Shown piece by piece: positions 7,054-12,929 of a stretch of DNA of 12,929 bases. Both the position numbers and the translations under genes were made by a program. The stretch covers positions 1 through 12,929 of the forward strand of contig JAPHUG010000029.1 in NCBI GenBank assembly GCA_026197195.1, written 5' to 3'. How positions within the stretch are numbered: position 1 is the first letter of the stretch; each line of letters opens with the position of its first letter. The stretch is from Sedimenticola sp. (GTDB lineage Bacteria; Pseudomonadota; Gammaproteobacteria; Chromatiales; Chromatiaceae). The notes below the pieces were generated by a model, which was not told where the DNA came from, did not search any database, and saw nothing but the letters and a program-made list of their open reading frames with translations.

Positions 7054-7266
7054 ATGACGACCACAATCACCGGTGCATTCACCTCTATGGATACCATTCG
7101 AAACACCATGGATGAGTTGATCGCAAACGGCATTGATCGCGAAAAAATCTTTGCCGATGCCGAGAATAACGAACTTAAAGTGATGGTACCTGATGACATT
7201 GAGTTCGAAGTCACCAAGATCATCAAGCGACATCATCCGTTTGATATGTCCGCCTACCACCGCTGA
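7054..7266 (+). CDS. small hypothetical protein (70 aa), compact alpha/beta
   Basis: A strong ribosome binding site (AAGGAG, 9 bases before ATG) and a hairpin terminator after the stop support this as a real, separately transcribed gene. The sequence TTTITGAFTSMDTIRNTMDELIANGI, then REKIFADAENNELKVMVPDD and FEVTKIIKRHHP, alternates beta-alpha-beta-beta-alpha. This is like the short domains that begin with an F-D/T-S motif in general-stress (17M-type) proteins. That resemblance is weak and based on pattern only. There are no cysteines, signal peptide or membrane segment, so it should be cytosolic. It is divergent from the PepSY operon and convergent with the GTPase gene. Function is unknown. 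Confidence 0.75.
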   Translation: MTTTITGAFTSMDTIRNTMDELIANGIDREKIFADAENNELKVMVPDDIEFEVTKIIKRHHPFDMSAYHR

Positions 7267-7289
7267 GGCGTTCCATCACAAACCACAAG

Positions 7290-7317
7290 CTACCGAAGGG
7301 ATGCTTCCCTTTGGTAG
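7290..7317. terminator. bidirectional hairpin between 7054-7266 gene and GTPase gene
   Basis: CTACCGAAGGGA (7290-7301) pairs with TCCCTTTGGTAG (7306-7317) around a 4-base loop, giving a 12-bp stem with one G-T wobble. It lies 23 bp after the stop of the upstream plus-strand gene and 8 bp from the stop of the minus-strand GTPase gene. There is no long T-run, but the position between convergent genes supports termination in both directions. Confidence 0.65.
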
Positions 7318-7325
7318 TTAAGCGA

Positions 7326-8726
7326 TCATCCACGCCCTCTATCAACCAACTGACCATAAACCCAGGCCCGTAATTTCTCGGCCGCTTTTCCCTGTAGCCC
7401 ATCATTTTGCAATTGTCGGCACTGCTTGAGCAGCCGCACCTGCTCCTTTAATGCCAACGATTGCATGGCATTAGCCTGCTCAGGGTTGATCGCCAACTTA
7501 TTCTGATCAGCATGACTCCGCACCAGCATGGCTCGGGCATGACTCAAGGCTCGCCCCAGCACCACAAATGAAAAATTGGGATCACTGACCGGCCCCAACA
7601 GATGGGTCTCTTTATTGAACGGCATCCAGGCTGGCAGTTTATCTTTCAGCCAGTCCAGACCAAACCAGCCAGACAAGCCTCCGATAACGCCGCCACTGAC
7701 GGCCCCGGTCATGAGTGAGGCGCCCCCCAGTCCCGCATCGGCCAGCAGACCGAGGGCCGCACCGGCACCAGCACTGACCAGGACCAGCTGCTTTTTATCC
7801 AAACCCCAAAATGACCACTGCGACAGATCCATCAATTCCGTTTGATGAACCTCCAGCCGAGCGATTTCGGGCTCCAGATGGTGATAAAGAAAAAGCGCCT
7901 CCAGTTGCTGCTGTCCGTCCCGCTCCATCTGGTTCAATTTCTGATTAAAGCGACTCACCTCATCAGGCAGGATGGCCGTTAACTGATCTCTGGCTAGTTG
8001 TTCGAACGGACTGCTGGATTGCTGAAACGTGATCAGGCCGTGAAGTGTTTCCACAATAATCCGGGCCGCCTGTTGTAGTTTCAGTTGACGGTAGTGCTCC
8101 AACTCTTCAATGGCATCATCAAAGAGCGCCGTCTTCTGTGTATCCAGTTGACCAAAGGTTCTCAGAAGTTGCAGATGCTGATCAAAGCTCGCATGCAGGG
8201 GATCAAACACCCGCACCAGGCTGAAGTATTGATTGAGCGCCTGTTGCCACTGCTCAACATACAGGTCACCCCCAATCGGATTGATCAGGGCCAACCGGGG
8301 ACTGCCGGTCCAGCGCAGGATCTCCATCTCTGTTTCATATTCCGGACTGTAGGGTAGCGAGCCATCAATCACATAGATAATACCGGCCCCCTGCATTATG
8401 GGTGTCAGCAGCTCCACTTCATCGATGAATCGACGCTGACCACTAAAGGCCTGTAGAAAGGCATTGACCCGGACCGGGCGCTGGTCGGCGGATACCGGCT
8501 CTTCGTTGAGCCAGGCAAGACATTGATTGGCCCGCTGAAAACCGGGTGTATCCACCAATTCAAAGACCGTACGATTATCCAGCCTGAGCGCAAAACGTTG
8601 TGATACCCGCGTGGTACCCGATACCGGTGATATCTTGACCTGATCATTCTGCGTCAATGCCGCAACCACAGAAGACTTACCCTTGTTAGGGTGGCCGACA
8701 ACCGCAAATACCGGGTAATCACTCAT
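7326..8726 (-). CDS. GTPase with C-terminal DUF3482, membrane-associated
   Basis: The N-terminal part is a TrmE/Era-like G domain: P-loop GHPNKGKSS (residues 11-19), switch I Thr38-Thr39 (VSGTTR) and G3 DTPG (59-62). The usual NKxD motif is absent. At that place the sequence reads LINPIGGD, as I recall for DUF3482 proteins. The C-terminal half matches DUF3482 and contains a glycine/alanine-rich hydrophobic stretch (about 312-357, e.g. GAGAALGLLADAGLGGASL, GGVIGGLSG) resembling glycine-zipper membrane segments. The ATG at 8726 is preferred, with GGAAGG 7 bases before it. A GTG lies one codon upstream. It overlaps the DUF2868 stop by 8 bp. Such DUF2868/DUF3482 pairs are conserved in proteobacteria, but their role is not established. 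A membrane-bound, GTP-switched complex is the natural inference. Confidence 0.85.
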   Translation of the reverse strand: MSDYPVFAVVGHPNKGKSSVVAALTQNDQVKISPVSGTTRVSQRFALRLDNRTVFELVDTPGFQRANQCLAWLNEEPVSADQRPVRVNAFLQAFSGQRRFIDEVELLTPIMQGAGIIYVIDGSLPYSPEYETEMEILRWTGSPRLALINPIGGDLYVEQWQQALNQYFSLVRVFDPLHASFDQHLQLLRTFGQLDTQKTALFDDAIEELEHYRQLKLQQAARIIVETLHGLITFQQSSSPFEQLARDQLTAILPDEVSRFNQKLNQMERDGQQQLEALFLYHHLEPEIARLEVHQTELMDLSQWSFWGLDKKQLVLVSAGAGAALGLLADAGLGGASLMTGAVSGGVIGGLSGWFGLDWLKDKLPAWMPFNKETHLLGPVSDPNFSFVVLGRALSHARAMLVRSHADQNKLAINPEQANAMQSLALKEQVRLLKQCRQLQNDGLQGKAAEKLRAWVYGQLVDRGRG

Positions 8727-10071
8727 CACTGCCTTCCGTTGCGGGCGTGCGCAGAATCAAGTGAAACTGATCCGGCAGCTGCCCCATGAAGGCCTGCCAG
8801 GATGCTATCAAAAGTGCCTGACGTTCATCACTCATCCCGGCCAGTGGCACGGGCCAGAGAAACAGCTGCCGACGCAGCTTACCCAGTTCGTTGCAGTAAT
8901 CTTCCAATTCTCCGGTAGGAGGCTCCCACCCTTTACAGAGCAGGAGCAACGGATTATCCGGCAAGATAGAAAGCTGCCTCAGCGTGGACTCGGCCGCCTG
9001 TATCGAGTCACTCTCAAGCCACTGCACAGACGCCTGGTCTGCAGTCAGCTGCTGCCTAAGAGGCCCGGCAATCTCTTCAGGCCACACACCCCAACTGATG
9101 ATTTGACTGTAGCCCTGTGCCAACGGCTCAACTGTAGCTGTATCTTTCACGGGCTGATGTTGTCTAACCGGCTGGGCTTCATTATCGATCAACTCGGTCG
9201 TCAAGCGCTGCCAAAGCCCACTGATCAGCGCATCACTTTCCCACACACGCACCTGTATGCGTTTAAGTTGATAACGAAAAAAGAGGGCGGTAATCAACCG
9301 GGGCAAGCAGACATAGAATAACAGTGACATCAGCAGGAAAGGCCACCACTGCCCCAGCAGCTCGGGTTGTTCGACCATCCCTGGCGCGGCACGAAAATAG
9401 TGTGTCTGTTCTACCAACTCCCGTGTGGGTACCGCGGCCGGCCAGAGTTGTTGCCACGGCCATGAGATGACACCTGTCATTTCATGAATCACGGCGGACG
9501 ATATAGCCAGTGTGGAAGACCAGCCAAAGGCCAGATCGGTCACTAACAGATAAAGCAGAAAGGCCCCTACCATACCGAAGGCAAACAGCAATGAGAGCTG
9601 TTGACCCAGCGCCACCACTGTCCGCTTCAACAAGGGCCGCAGCGATGAAGAGACCGCACCCTGTGGCAACCGGTGCTCAAGCAGGCTGCGTAACGGCAGT
9701 GGCACCTGCGCCGAGCTGAAAAACAGTGCGAGCAACCACCAGATCAGCGGCAGCAGAATGGCGATTAACATAAACCAGAGCAGGTTGATCCGCTCAAAGG
9801 TGAGAAACGCCAGCAAGCCGGTGACCAGAAGAAAGCCGGACACCAATGCCACCGCACCCAGGAGATAAACAAAAAGCCCCGCCGAAATCCGCGGGGTATC
9901 ATGACTCCACTGTGTCAGCCAGGCCTCAAGTACAGTCCAGGGGTTGGCATCCTTTTGTAGACAAAACCAGCTGCGATCCCGTTTATGCAGCGTCTGCCAA
10001 TCCATGGTCTGCTCCGTTTCCAGACGTCGGCGCAACAACACCAGCAGAATACTTTTTTCCCAGATACTCAT
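8719..10071 (-). CDS. DUF2868 membrane protein, partner of the GTPase
   Basis: The 450-residue protein has a short cytosolic N-terminal region. Membrane helices lie at about 62-88 (FVYLLGAVALVSGFLLVTGL), 95-118 (LLWFMLIAILLPLIWWLLALFF), 151-183 (LSLLFAFGMVGAFLLYLLV) and 240-265 (FLLMSLLFYVCLPRLITALFF). A soluble C-terminal domain of about 180 residues follows. This arrangement and the overlapping downstream DUF3482 GTPase identify it as DUF2868. The C-terminal domain has a Rossmann-like run (QIISWGVWPEEI, then SILPDNPLLLLCKGWEPP), which may contact the GTPase. The ATG at 10071 lacks a ribosome binding site. An internal ATG at 10005 has GGAG 6 bases before it and would give 428 residues. The longer form is kept because the extra codons look coding. 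Function is unknown. Confidence 0.8.
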   Translation of the reverse strand: MSIWEKSILLVLLRRRLETEQTMDWQTLHKRDRSWFCLQKDANPWTVLEAWLTQWSHDTPRISAGLFVYLLGAVALVSGFLLVTGLLAFLTFERINLLWFMLIAILLPLIWWLLALFFSSAQVPLPLRSLLEHRLPQGAVSSSLRPLLKRTVVALGQQLSLLFAFGMVGAFLLYLLVTDLAFGWSSTLAISSAVIHEMTGVISWPWQQLWPAAVPTRELVEQTHYFRAAPGMVEQPELLGQWWPFLLMSLLFYVCLPRLITALFFRYQLKRIQVRVWESDALISGLWQRLTTELIDNEAQPVRQHQPVKDTATVEPLAQGYSQIISWGVWPEEIAGPLRQQLTADQASVQWLESDSIQAAESTLRQLSILPDNPLLLLCKGWEPPTGELEDYCNELGKLRRQLFLWPVPLAGMSDERQALLIASWQAFMGQLPDQFHLILRTPATEGSDE

Positions 10072-10269
10072 GTAAAGATTATCTACTTTGTTGTTCTCAT
10101 ATACAAAACATACCCCACCGACAGTCTGGTCGCATTATTACCACGGCCTATCGCTTCCAGCTACTCGTCGATGGCTAGGAGATGACTCAGCCAGTAAAGC
10201 CACTCGGTTGACGAACAGCACACCGGCAGGCAGACTGCGCCCAACAATTTGGTTTTTGAGTAAGTCGTT

Positions 10270-10581
10270 ATGTTGTGGAATCTGATGATGCACACCCTGA
10301 TGGGTTGGTTGGGTGCCGTTTTTTTCATCCTGACGCCTGAGCGCGTCGGCATCGCCCTACTTGCCGTCTGCATGACCCAGGCGGTGGATCAGGTCCGCCT
10401 CAGAAAAATGAAGTGGGCAGAGGTAGAGGCGCTGCCCGAGAAAGAGCGTAAGCAGGCATCAGAGGCACTGGAAAAAACCATCAACCGCGACTTGGCGCTG
10501 ACCTTTGTTCAGGGTGTAATTATCTACAGTGCAGTGGTCTTGTTTGTCGCCCACGCGGTCAGACTGAATGGCTGGCTCTAG
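10270..10581 (+). CDS. small hypothetical membrane protein (103 aa)
   Basis: Two hydrophobic helices are predicted: about 8-35 (LMGWLGAVFFILTPERVGIALLAVC) and 77-98 (LTFVQGVIIYSAVVLFVAHAV). Between them is a charged amphipathic region with WAEVEALPEKERKQASEALE, likely cytosolic. I do not recognise the family. The ribosome binding site is weak (GAG about 9 bases before ATG). The stop codon abuts the stop of a possible minus-strand ORF at 10582. It is divergent from the DUF2868 gene across 198 bp, in which I see no clear structured element. Confidence 0.65.
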   Translation: MLWNLMMHTLMGWLGAVFFILTPERVGIALLAVCMTQAVDQVRLRKMKWAEVEALPEKERKQASEALEKTINRDLALTFVQGVIIYSAVVLFVAHAVRLNGWL

Positions 10582-10827
10582 TCACTCGAAGCCGGCAGCG
10601 TAACACCGGCCATCAAAATACCAGTAACCGGCATTGAGCTGAGCCGTCAGAAACGCTAAAAACAGCGACTGCTCAGCCCAGGGCAGTACCGCCCGGATTG
10701 ACTCGCCATCTGCGCCCTGCAGCCAATCAAGCTCCTCGGGCAGAGCCAAATCGTAAAGCAAATGCAAGACCGATAAAAAGCAGTGTTTGCCACAGGGTAA
10801 AGAGCAGCGTCGTCCAGAGCGCATCAT
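10582..10827 (-). CDS. possible overlapping ORF or frameshifted tail of the upstream membrane protein (81 aa)
   Basis: This frame overlaps the last 101 bases of the membrane-protein gene at 10727-11275 in another frame and continues 145 bases beyond its stop. The non-overlapping part (LPEELDWLQGADGESIRAVL, then AFLTAQLNAGYWYFDGRCYA) uses codons like its neighbours and reads as a normal globular protein, so it may be translated. An ATG pair at 10822-10827 could start it, but no clear ribosome binding site is seen. Either it is a small gene translationally coupled to the upstream one, or the two frames are one gene split by a frameshift. I do not recognise the product. Confidence 0.4.
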   Translation of the reverse strand: MMRSGRRCSLPCGKHCFLSVLHLLYDLALPEELDWLQGADGESIRAVLPWAEQSLFLAFLTAQLNAGYWYFDGRCYAAGFE

Positions 10828-11275
10828 TATTGATACTGCTTATACCGGTAACCAGCTCTATCAGGTGAAAGAGAAAACCACCAAATGCACCCGCCAACAG
10901 GGTCATCAATACAAACGGCACTACACCCGTTCGAATACGCCAGGCATAAAGCAGACCCAGCGCCACACAACCGGCCCCCACCGCCCCGCAAACTGAAAAC
11001 AGGTAGAGTTCATCCAGCCCGGAATCCACGCCGATCTTCACCGCCAGCCTCCAACCAATGATGGAGGCAGAGACAATTACCAGTAAGGCCGACAGCCACT
11101 TCCGGCTATCACGATGAGCAATATAGCGCCCGGCAAAAAAGATAAAACAGCCCAAGACCACGCCCGGAAAGGCATCAACCAACCACTTGATGTCGGGCAG
11201 CACTGGCCCGACAAAACTGCAAATAAGACCCGACAGTAAGCCAAGTAAAGAGAATGCCTGAAGCTGTTTACCCAT
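10727..11275 (-). CDS. hypothetical polytopic membrane protein
   Basis: About six hydrophobic helices can be seen, beginning with FSLLGLLSGLICSFVGPVL and DAFPGVVLGCFIFFAGRYI. The series continues through KWLSALLVIVSASIIGWRLA, LYLFSVCGAVGAGCVALGLL, FVLMTLLAGAFGGFLFHLI and LLFTLWQTLLFIGLAFAL. No known transporter or enzyme motif is visible and the family is not recognised. ATG at 11275 gives 182 residues. A TTG at 11326, preceded by GAGG, would add 17 basic residues (LRRRNRHF...), so the start is uncertain. The gene may continue functionally into the overlapping frame at 10582-10827. Confidence 0.65.
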   Translation of the reverse strand: MGKQLQAFSLLGLLSGLICSFVGPVLPDIKWLVDAFPGVVLGCFIFFAGRYIAHRDSRKWLSALLVIVSASIIGWRLAVKIGVDSGLDELYLFSVCGAVGAGCVALGLLYAWRIRTGVVPFVLMTLLAGAFGGFLFHLIELVTGISSINNDALWTTLLFTLWQTLLFIGLAFALRFGSARGA

Positions 11276-11368
11276 AAAACGTACGGCCTTTGTAAGCTGA
11301 AAATGGCGGTTGCGCCGGCGCAACAATATACCTCATTCCACCCCCAAAAGGGCAGACTCGACCTAGTA

Positions 11369-11387
11369 ACCTTATGATTATTAAGGT
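11369..11387. promoter_or_regulatory. dyad ACCTTA-N7-TAAGGT, candidate operator
   Basis: ACCTTA (11369-11374) and TAAGGT (11382-11387) form a perfect 6-bp dyad with a 7-base spacer, in the divergent region between the membrane protein and the Cys-tail protein. A TATGAT that could be a -10 element lies inside it (11373-11378), but no good -35 matches. The ACCTT...AAGGT outline recalls MerR/CueR-type operators, though the spacing is shorter. Regulator and target are unknown. Confidence 0.3.
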
Positions 11388-11491
11388 AGTATGCGAAGCA
11401 GCCCAAAATTGAGCTAGGATAAGGCGCAACAATAAATTACCACTTATGCTAGCCACGAGATTTTCACCCTTAGAGAAGGACATACAGTAAC

Positions 11492-11653
11492 ATGAGCGAA
11501 GAGACAAAGAACGCATCTGCTGATGAAACCAGCAATGAAGAGACCCAGGCACAAGCCACTTCAGTCAGCGTAGAGATCAAGACGGAAGCTGAAGCAACCG
11601 AAGAGAAGAAAGAGGCCGATCGTCCCGGCGTCTGCTGCGGCTCCTGCTCTTGA
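11492..11653 (+). CDS. small acidic protein with C-terminal Cys cluster (53 aa)
   Basis: The ORF runs from ATG at 11492 to TGA at 11651-11653. Residues 1-44 are highly charged and low in complexity (repeated E, T, A, K, S; for example ETKNASADETSNEETQAQ), so probably disordered. The end is RPGVCCGSCS, with three cysteines in the last six residues (Cys48, Cys49, Cys52). AGAAGGA lies 11 bases before the start, a slightly long but usable spacing. A possible promoter TTGAGC (11409) with TAAATT (11433) is weak. There is no signal peptide. The CC-x2-C tail suggests metal or thiol chemistry, but I cannot name a family. A short repeat begins on the last base of the stop codon and forms a hairpin that may end transcription. 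Confidence 0.6.
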   Translation: MSEETKNASADETSNEETQAQATSVSVEIKTEAEATEEKKEADRPGVCCGSCS

Positions 11654-11687
11654 GATCCAGGGGTCGGAATCCGTCGACTCAGGTGCG
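11653..11687 (+). repeat. GGTCGGAGTC-type repeat, copy A
   Basis: This 35-bp unit matches copy B at 11908-11942 in 29 of 35 positions and begins on the last base of the small gene's stop codon. Its core GGGGTCGGAATCCGTC (11660-11675) can pair with GACGAACTCCGGCCCC (11689-11704). That gives an imperfect 16-bp stem with a 13-base loop, which may serve as the terminator of the Cys-tail gene. It resembles REP-like elements spread by IS200-type RAYT transposases, by recollection of the GGTCGGAGTC theme only. Confidence 0.55.
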
Positions 11688-12006
11688 TGACGAACTCCGG
11701 CCCCAACACCCCACACAAACAGCTCGATAAAGATCACATCACAAGCACATTTATTTGTGTAGCCAAAACCTGAATTTGGTCGTAAAGTGGCGCCACATCT
11801 ACCACCCCTGCCAGTCATCACTGCCGTTTCCCAGGCGTAGATCAAACCCTAGGGGCACCCTCATCCCGCTCGATCAAAAAGCGTGGCTGGCAAGCCTCCT
11901 GGAATCTAGATCCAGAGGTCGGAGTCCGTCGCTTTAGGTGTGGACACAACACCATGCAGTTGAAGATAACTGACGCCAACCCCTACAGCACATCGAGCCG
12001 ATACGC
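11654..12006. other. gene-poor stretch between repeats
   Basis: No convincing gene was found in these 353 bases. The stretch holds repeat copies A and B at its edges region and, between them, short open frames of low quality. One plus-strand frame (11755-11937) contains FPRRRSNPRG-like text, which is what translated intergenic repeat sequences often give, so it is treated as non-coding repeat debris. An ATG frame from 11954 is out of frame with the oxygenase and is not called. Confidence 0.5.
11908..11942 (+). repeat. GGTCGGAGTC-type repeat, copy B
   Basis: This is the second copy of the 35-bp unit (29/35 identical to copy A, 255 bp away, same orientation). The right-hand arm that would fold back on the core is not present here, so the copy looks truncated or diverged. 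It lies about 65 bp upstream of the oxygenase start and just after a TCTAGA palindrome. Confidence 0.5.
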
Positions 12007-12678
12007 TTGCTTAACAACATCGCTGATTACAGCACCGACACCCCTACAGAAGATGAAAGTCTGTTTGAACAGATCGCCTGTGGCCTTGAGACACAAGGCT
12101 ATGTCATCCTCACGGCCGCCTTACCCCACCCGGTAGCCGACAGCCTGCTGCACTATTTGAGCCGACTGCAAGAGGCCCGTTTTCATCTGGCCCATATTGG
12201 CCGCGGCCTTGACCAGACTCAAAATGCCTTCGTCCGACGGGACAAGATCTACTGGATGGAAAACAGCCATCCCGACGCCGCACACTGGTTTGACTGGACC
12301 ACGCGACTCAAACGCTATCTCAACCGCCGCCTGTACCTTGGCCTGTTTTCATTTGAGAGTCACTTTGCGCGCTATAACCCCGGTGACTTTTACAAGAAAC
12401 ATCTCGACGCCTTTCGGGGTGAGTCCAACCGGGTACTGACACTGGTGACCTACCTAAACAAAGGGTGGGAGCCCGATCAGGGCGGTGAACTGGTACTCTA
12501 CGCTCCGGATGACGGCAATGAGATCACCAAGGTAGCCCCCGGATTCGGCACACTCGTCATCTTTCTTAGCGAGGAGTTTCCCCATGAAGTGCTGGCGGCT
12601 GATCGTGACCGCTACAGCGTGGCGGGCTGGTTCAGGATAAATGGATCAATCAATCAGCAGATTGATCCACCGCGGTAA
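12007..12678 (+). CDS. 2-oxoglutarate/Fe(II)-dependent oxygenase (prolyl 4-hydroxylase-like)
   Basis: The 223-residue protein carries a double-stranded beta-helix dioxygenase fold of the P4H/SM-20 type. The iron triad is visible as His132-x-Asp134 (YKKHLDAF) and His193 (FPHEVL), with Arg202 in DRYSVAGWFR as the expected 2-oxoglutarate ligand. RVLTLVTYLNKGW, then GGELVLY and GTLVIFLS are the strands normally found between them. Catalytic residues are complete. Related bacterial enzymes hydroxylate protein proline or other side chains, but the substrate is not known here. The start is uncertain. TTG at 12007 is the only reasonable start after the in-frame stop at 11971, and it has only a weak GAG upstream. 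The gene is flanked by repeat copy B and by a strong inverted repeat, and has no operon partner. Confidence 0.85.
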   Translation: MLNNIADYSTDTPTEDESLFEQIACGLETQGYVILTAALPHPVADSLLHYLSRLQEARFHLAHIGRGLDQTQNAFVRRDKIYWMENSHPDAAHWFDWTTRLKRYLNRRLYLGLFSFESHFARYNPGDFYKKHLDAFRGESNRVLTLVTYLNKGWEPDQGGELVLYAPDDGNEITKVAPGFGTLVIFLSEEFPHEVLAADRDRYSVAGWFRINGSINQQIDPPR

Positions 12679-12715
12679 AAACCTCATCTGTGCAATACGT
12701 AATATTCTACGTCCA

Positions 12716-12753
12716 GGTGCCGGAGTCAGTTGAATACAACTGACTCCGGCACC
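12716..12753. repeat. perfect 17-bp inverted repeat, likely REP-like hairpin/terminator
   Basis: GGTGCCGGAGTCAGTTG (12716-12732) and its exact complement (12737-12753) flank the 4-base loop AATA. It lies 38 bp after the oxygenase stop and is followed by TTATATT, so it can end transcription. Its core CCAGGTGCCGGAGTC matches copies A and B in 12 of 15 positions, which suggests that all three belong to one dispersed repeat family. Confidence 0.75.
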
Positions 12754-12758
12754 TTATA

Positions 12759-12929
12759 TTACACCGCACCATAGTCGATGGCGGCCAAGCGCATAATCGC
12801 TTCCAGATAATCGCACTGCCCGATGGGTAGGAAAAGCTCAGCGCAAATCTAACTGAATAACCAAAAAACGCGCAATCGCTTCGATCTCTTCCAGGCAGAC
12901 GCTATGGTCTATCGGGTAAGTGGCGTAGT
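12759..12929 (-). pseudogene. possible frameshifted 3' end of an unknown gene
   Basis: On the minus strand one frame is open from the window edge to TGA at 12838-12840 (29 residues, including YPIDHSVCLEEIEAIARFL). A second frame, shifted by one base, continues to TAA at 12759-12761 (LPIGQCDYLEAIMRLAAIDY). Joined by a frameshift near 12840 they would make one C-terminus. The two parts also resemble each other (PI....LE.I...A), so they could be a duplicated unit. The family is not recognised, and with so little sequence this call is weak. Confidence 0.3.

Noticed and set aside
8761..9321. A 186-residue plus-strand open frame
   Set aside because: It is antisense to the DUF2868 gene, has no ribosome binding site or domain features, and reads as low-quality Leu/Pro/Gln/Arg-rich text. 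It is a shadow of the real gene.
11312..11321. GCGCCGGCGC palindrome near the TTG start of the membrane protein
   Set aside because: The 10-bp GC palindrome is short and expected by chance in this composition. No paired element or spacing suggests a binding site.
11755..11937. A 60-residue plus-strand frame with FPRRRSNPRG
   Set aside because: This kind of text is typical of translated intergenic repeats. No ribosome binding site or recognisable domain is present.
11954..12136. An ATG-started frame overlapping the oxygenase start
   Set aside because: It is out of frame with the oxygenase and continues into its coding region with no protein-like features. The oxygenase frame is clearly the coding one.

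Overview
The window reads as a chromosomal segment of a gammaproteobacterium. The evidence is moderately GC-rich codon use, E. coli-like ribosome binding sites, a PhoP/QseB-type two-component system, a cytochrome c4-like dihaem protein and a DUF2868/DUF3482 gene pair. A free-living or symbiotic marine sulfur oxidiser of the Chromatiales/Sedimenticola type is a plausible host, but that is inference only. There are no rRNA or tRNA genes, no CRISPR array and no intact transposase.

Layout. 1-569: the 3' part of a tautomerase-family gene, followed 5 bp later by a free-standing lipoyl-domain protein with an unusual Cys cluster. 580-2007 (minus): an acyl-CoA ligase of the MenE type, convergent with the first pair. 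2164-2853 (plus): a secreted dihaem cytochrome c. It is separated by a strong bidirectional hairpin from 2914-3498 (minus), a secreted four-EF-hand protein. 3671-4483 (plus): a WGR-domain protein and a small HD hydrolase of the (p)ppGpp hydrolase (MESH1-like) type. 4493-6778 (minus): a compact operon of a PepSY protein, an OmpR-family regulator and a sensor kinase. 7054-7266 (plus): a small unknown protein, closed by a hairpin. 7326-10071 (minus): an overlapping pair made of a DUF2868 membrane protein and a GTPase with a DUF3482 tail.

From about 10.2 kb the window becomes less conventional. It holds two unknown membrane proteins on opposite strands, an out-of-frame ORF overlapping the end of one of them, and a 53-residue acidic protein ending in a Cys cluster. 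It also holds a gene-poor stretch carrying diverged copies of a short GGTCGGAGTC-type repeat, a 2-oxoglutarate/Fe(II) oxygenase gene, a perfect 17-bp inverted repeat, and what looks like the decayed end of another gene.

How parts connect. The PepSY operon and the EF-hand gene, about 3 kb apart, share an almost identical 14-bp motif upstream of their starts (13/14 bases). Each carries TGAA half-sites one helical turn (11 bp) apart, the usual geometry for OmpR-family regulators. The simplest reading is that the regulator encoded here controls its own operon and the EF-hand gene, giving a small envelope response, perhaps to calcium or another cation. The DUF2868/GTPase pair is a conserved but functionally uncharacterised membrane GTPase module. 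It is the best candidate here for an undescribed system.
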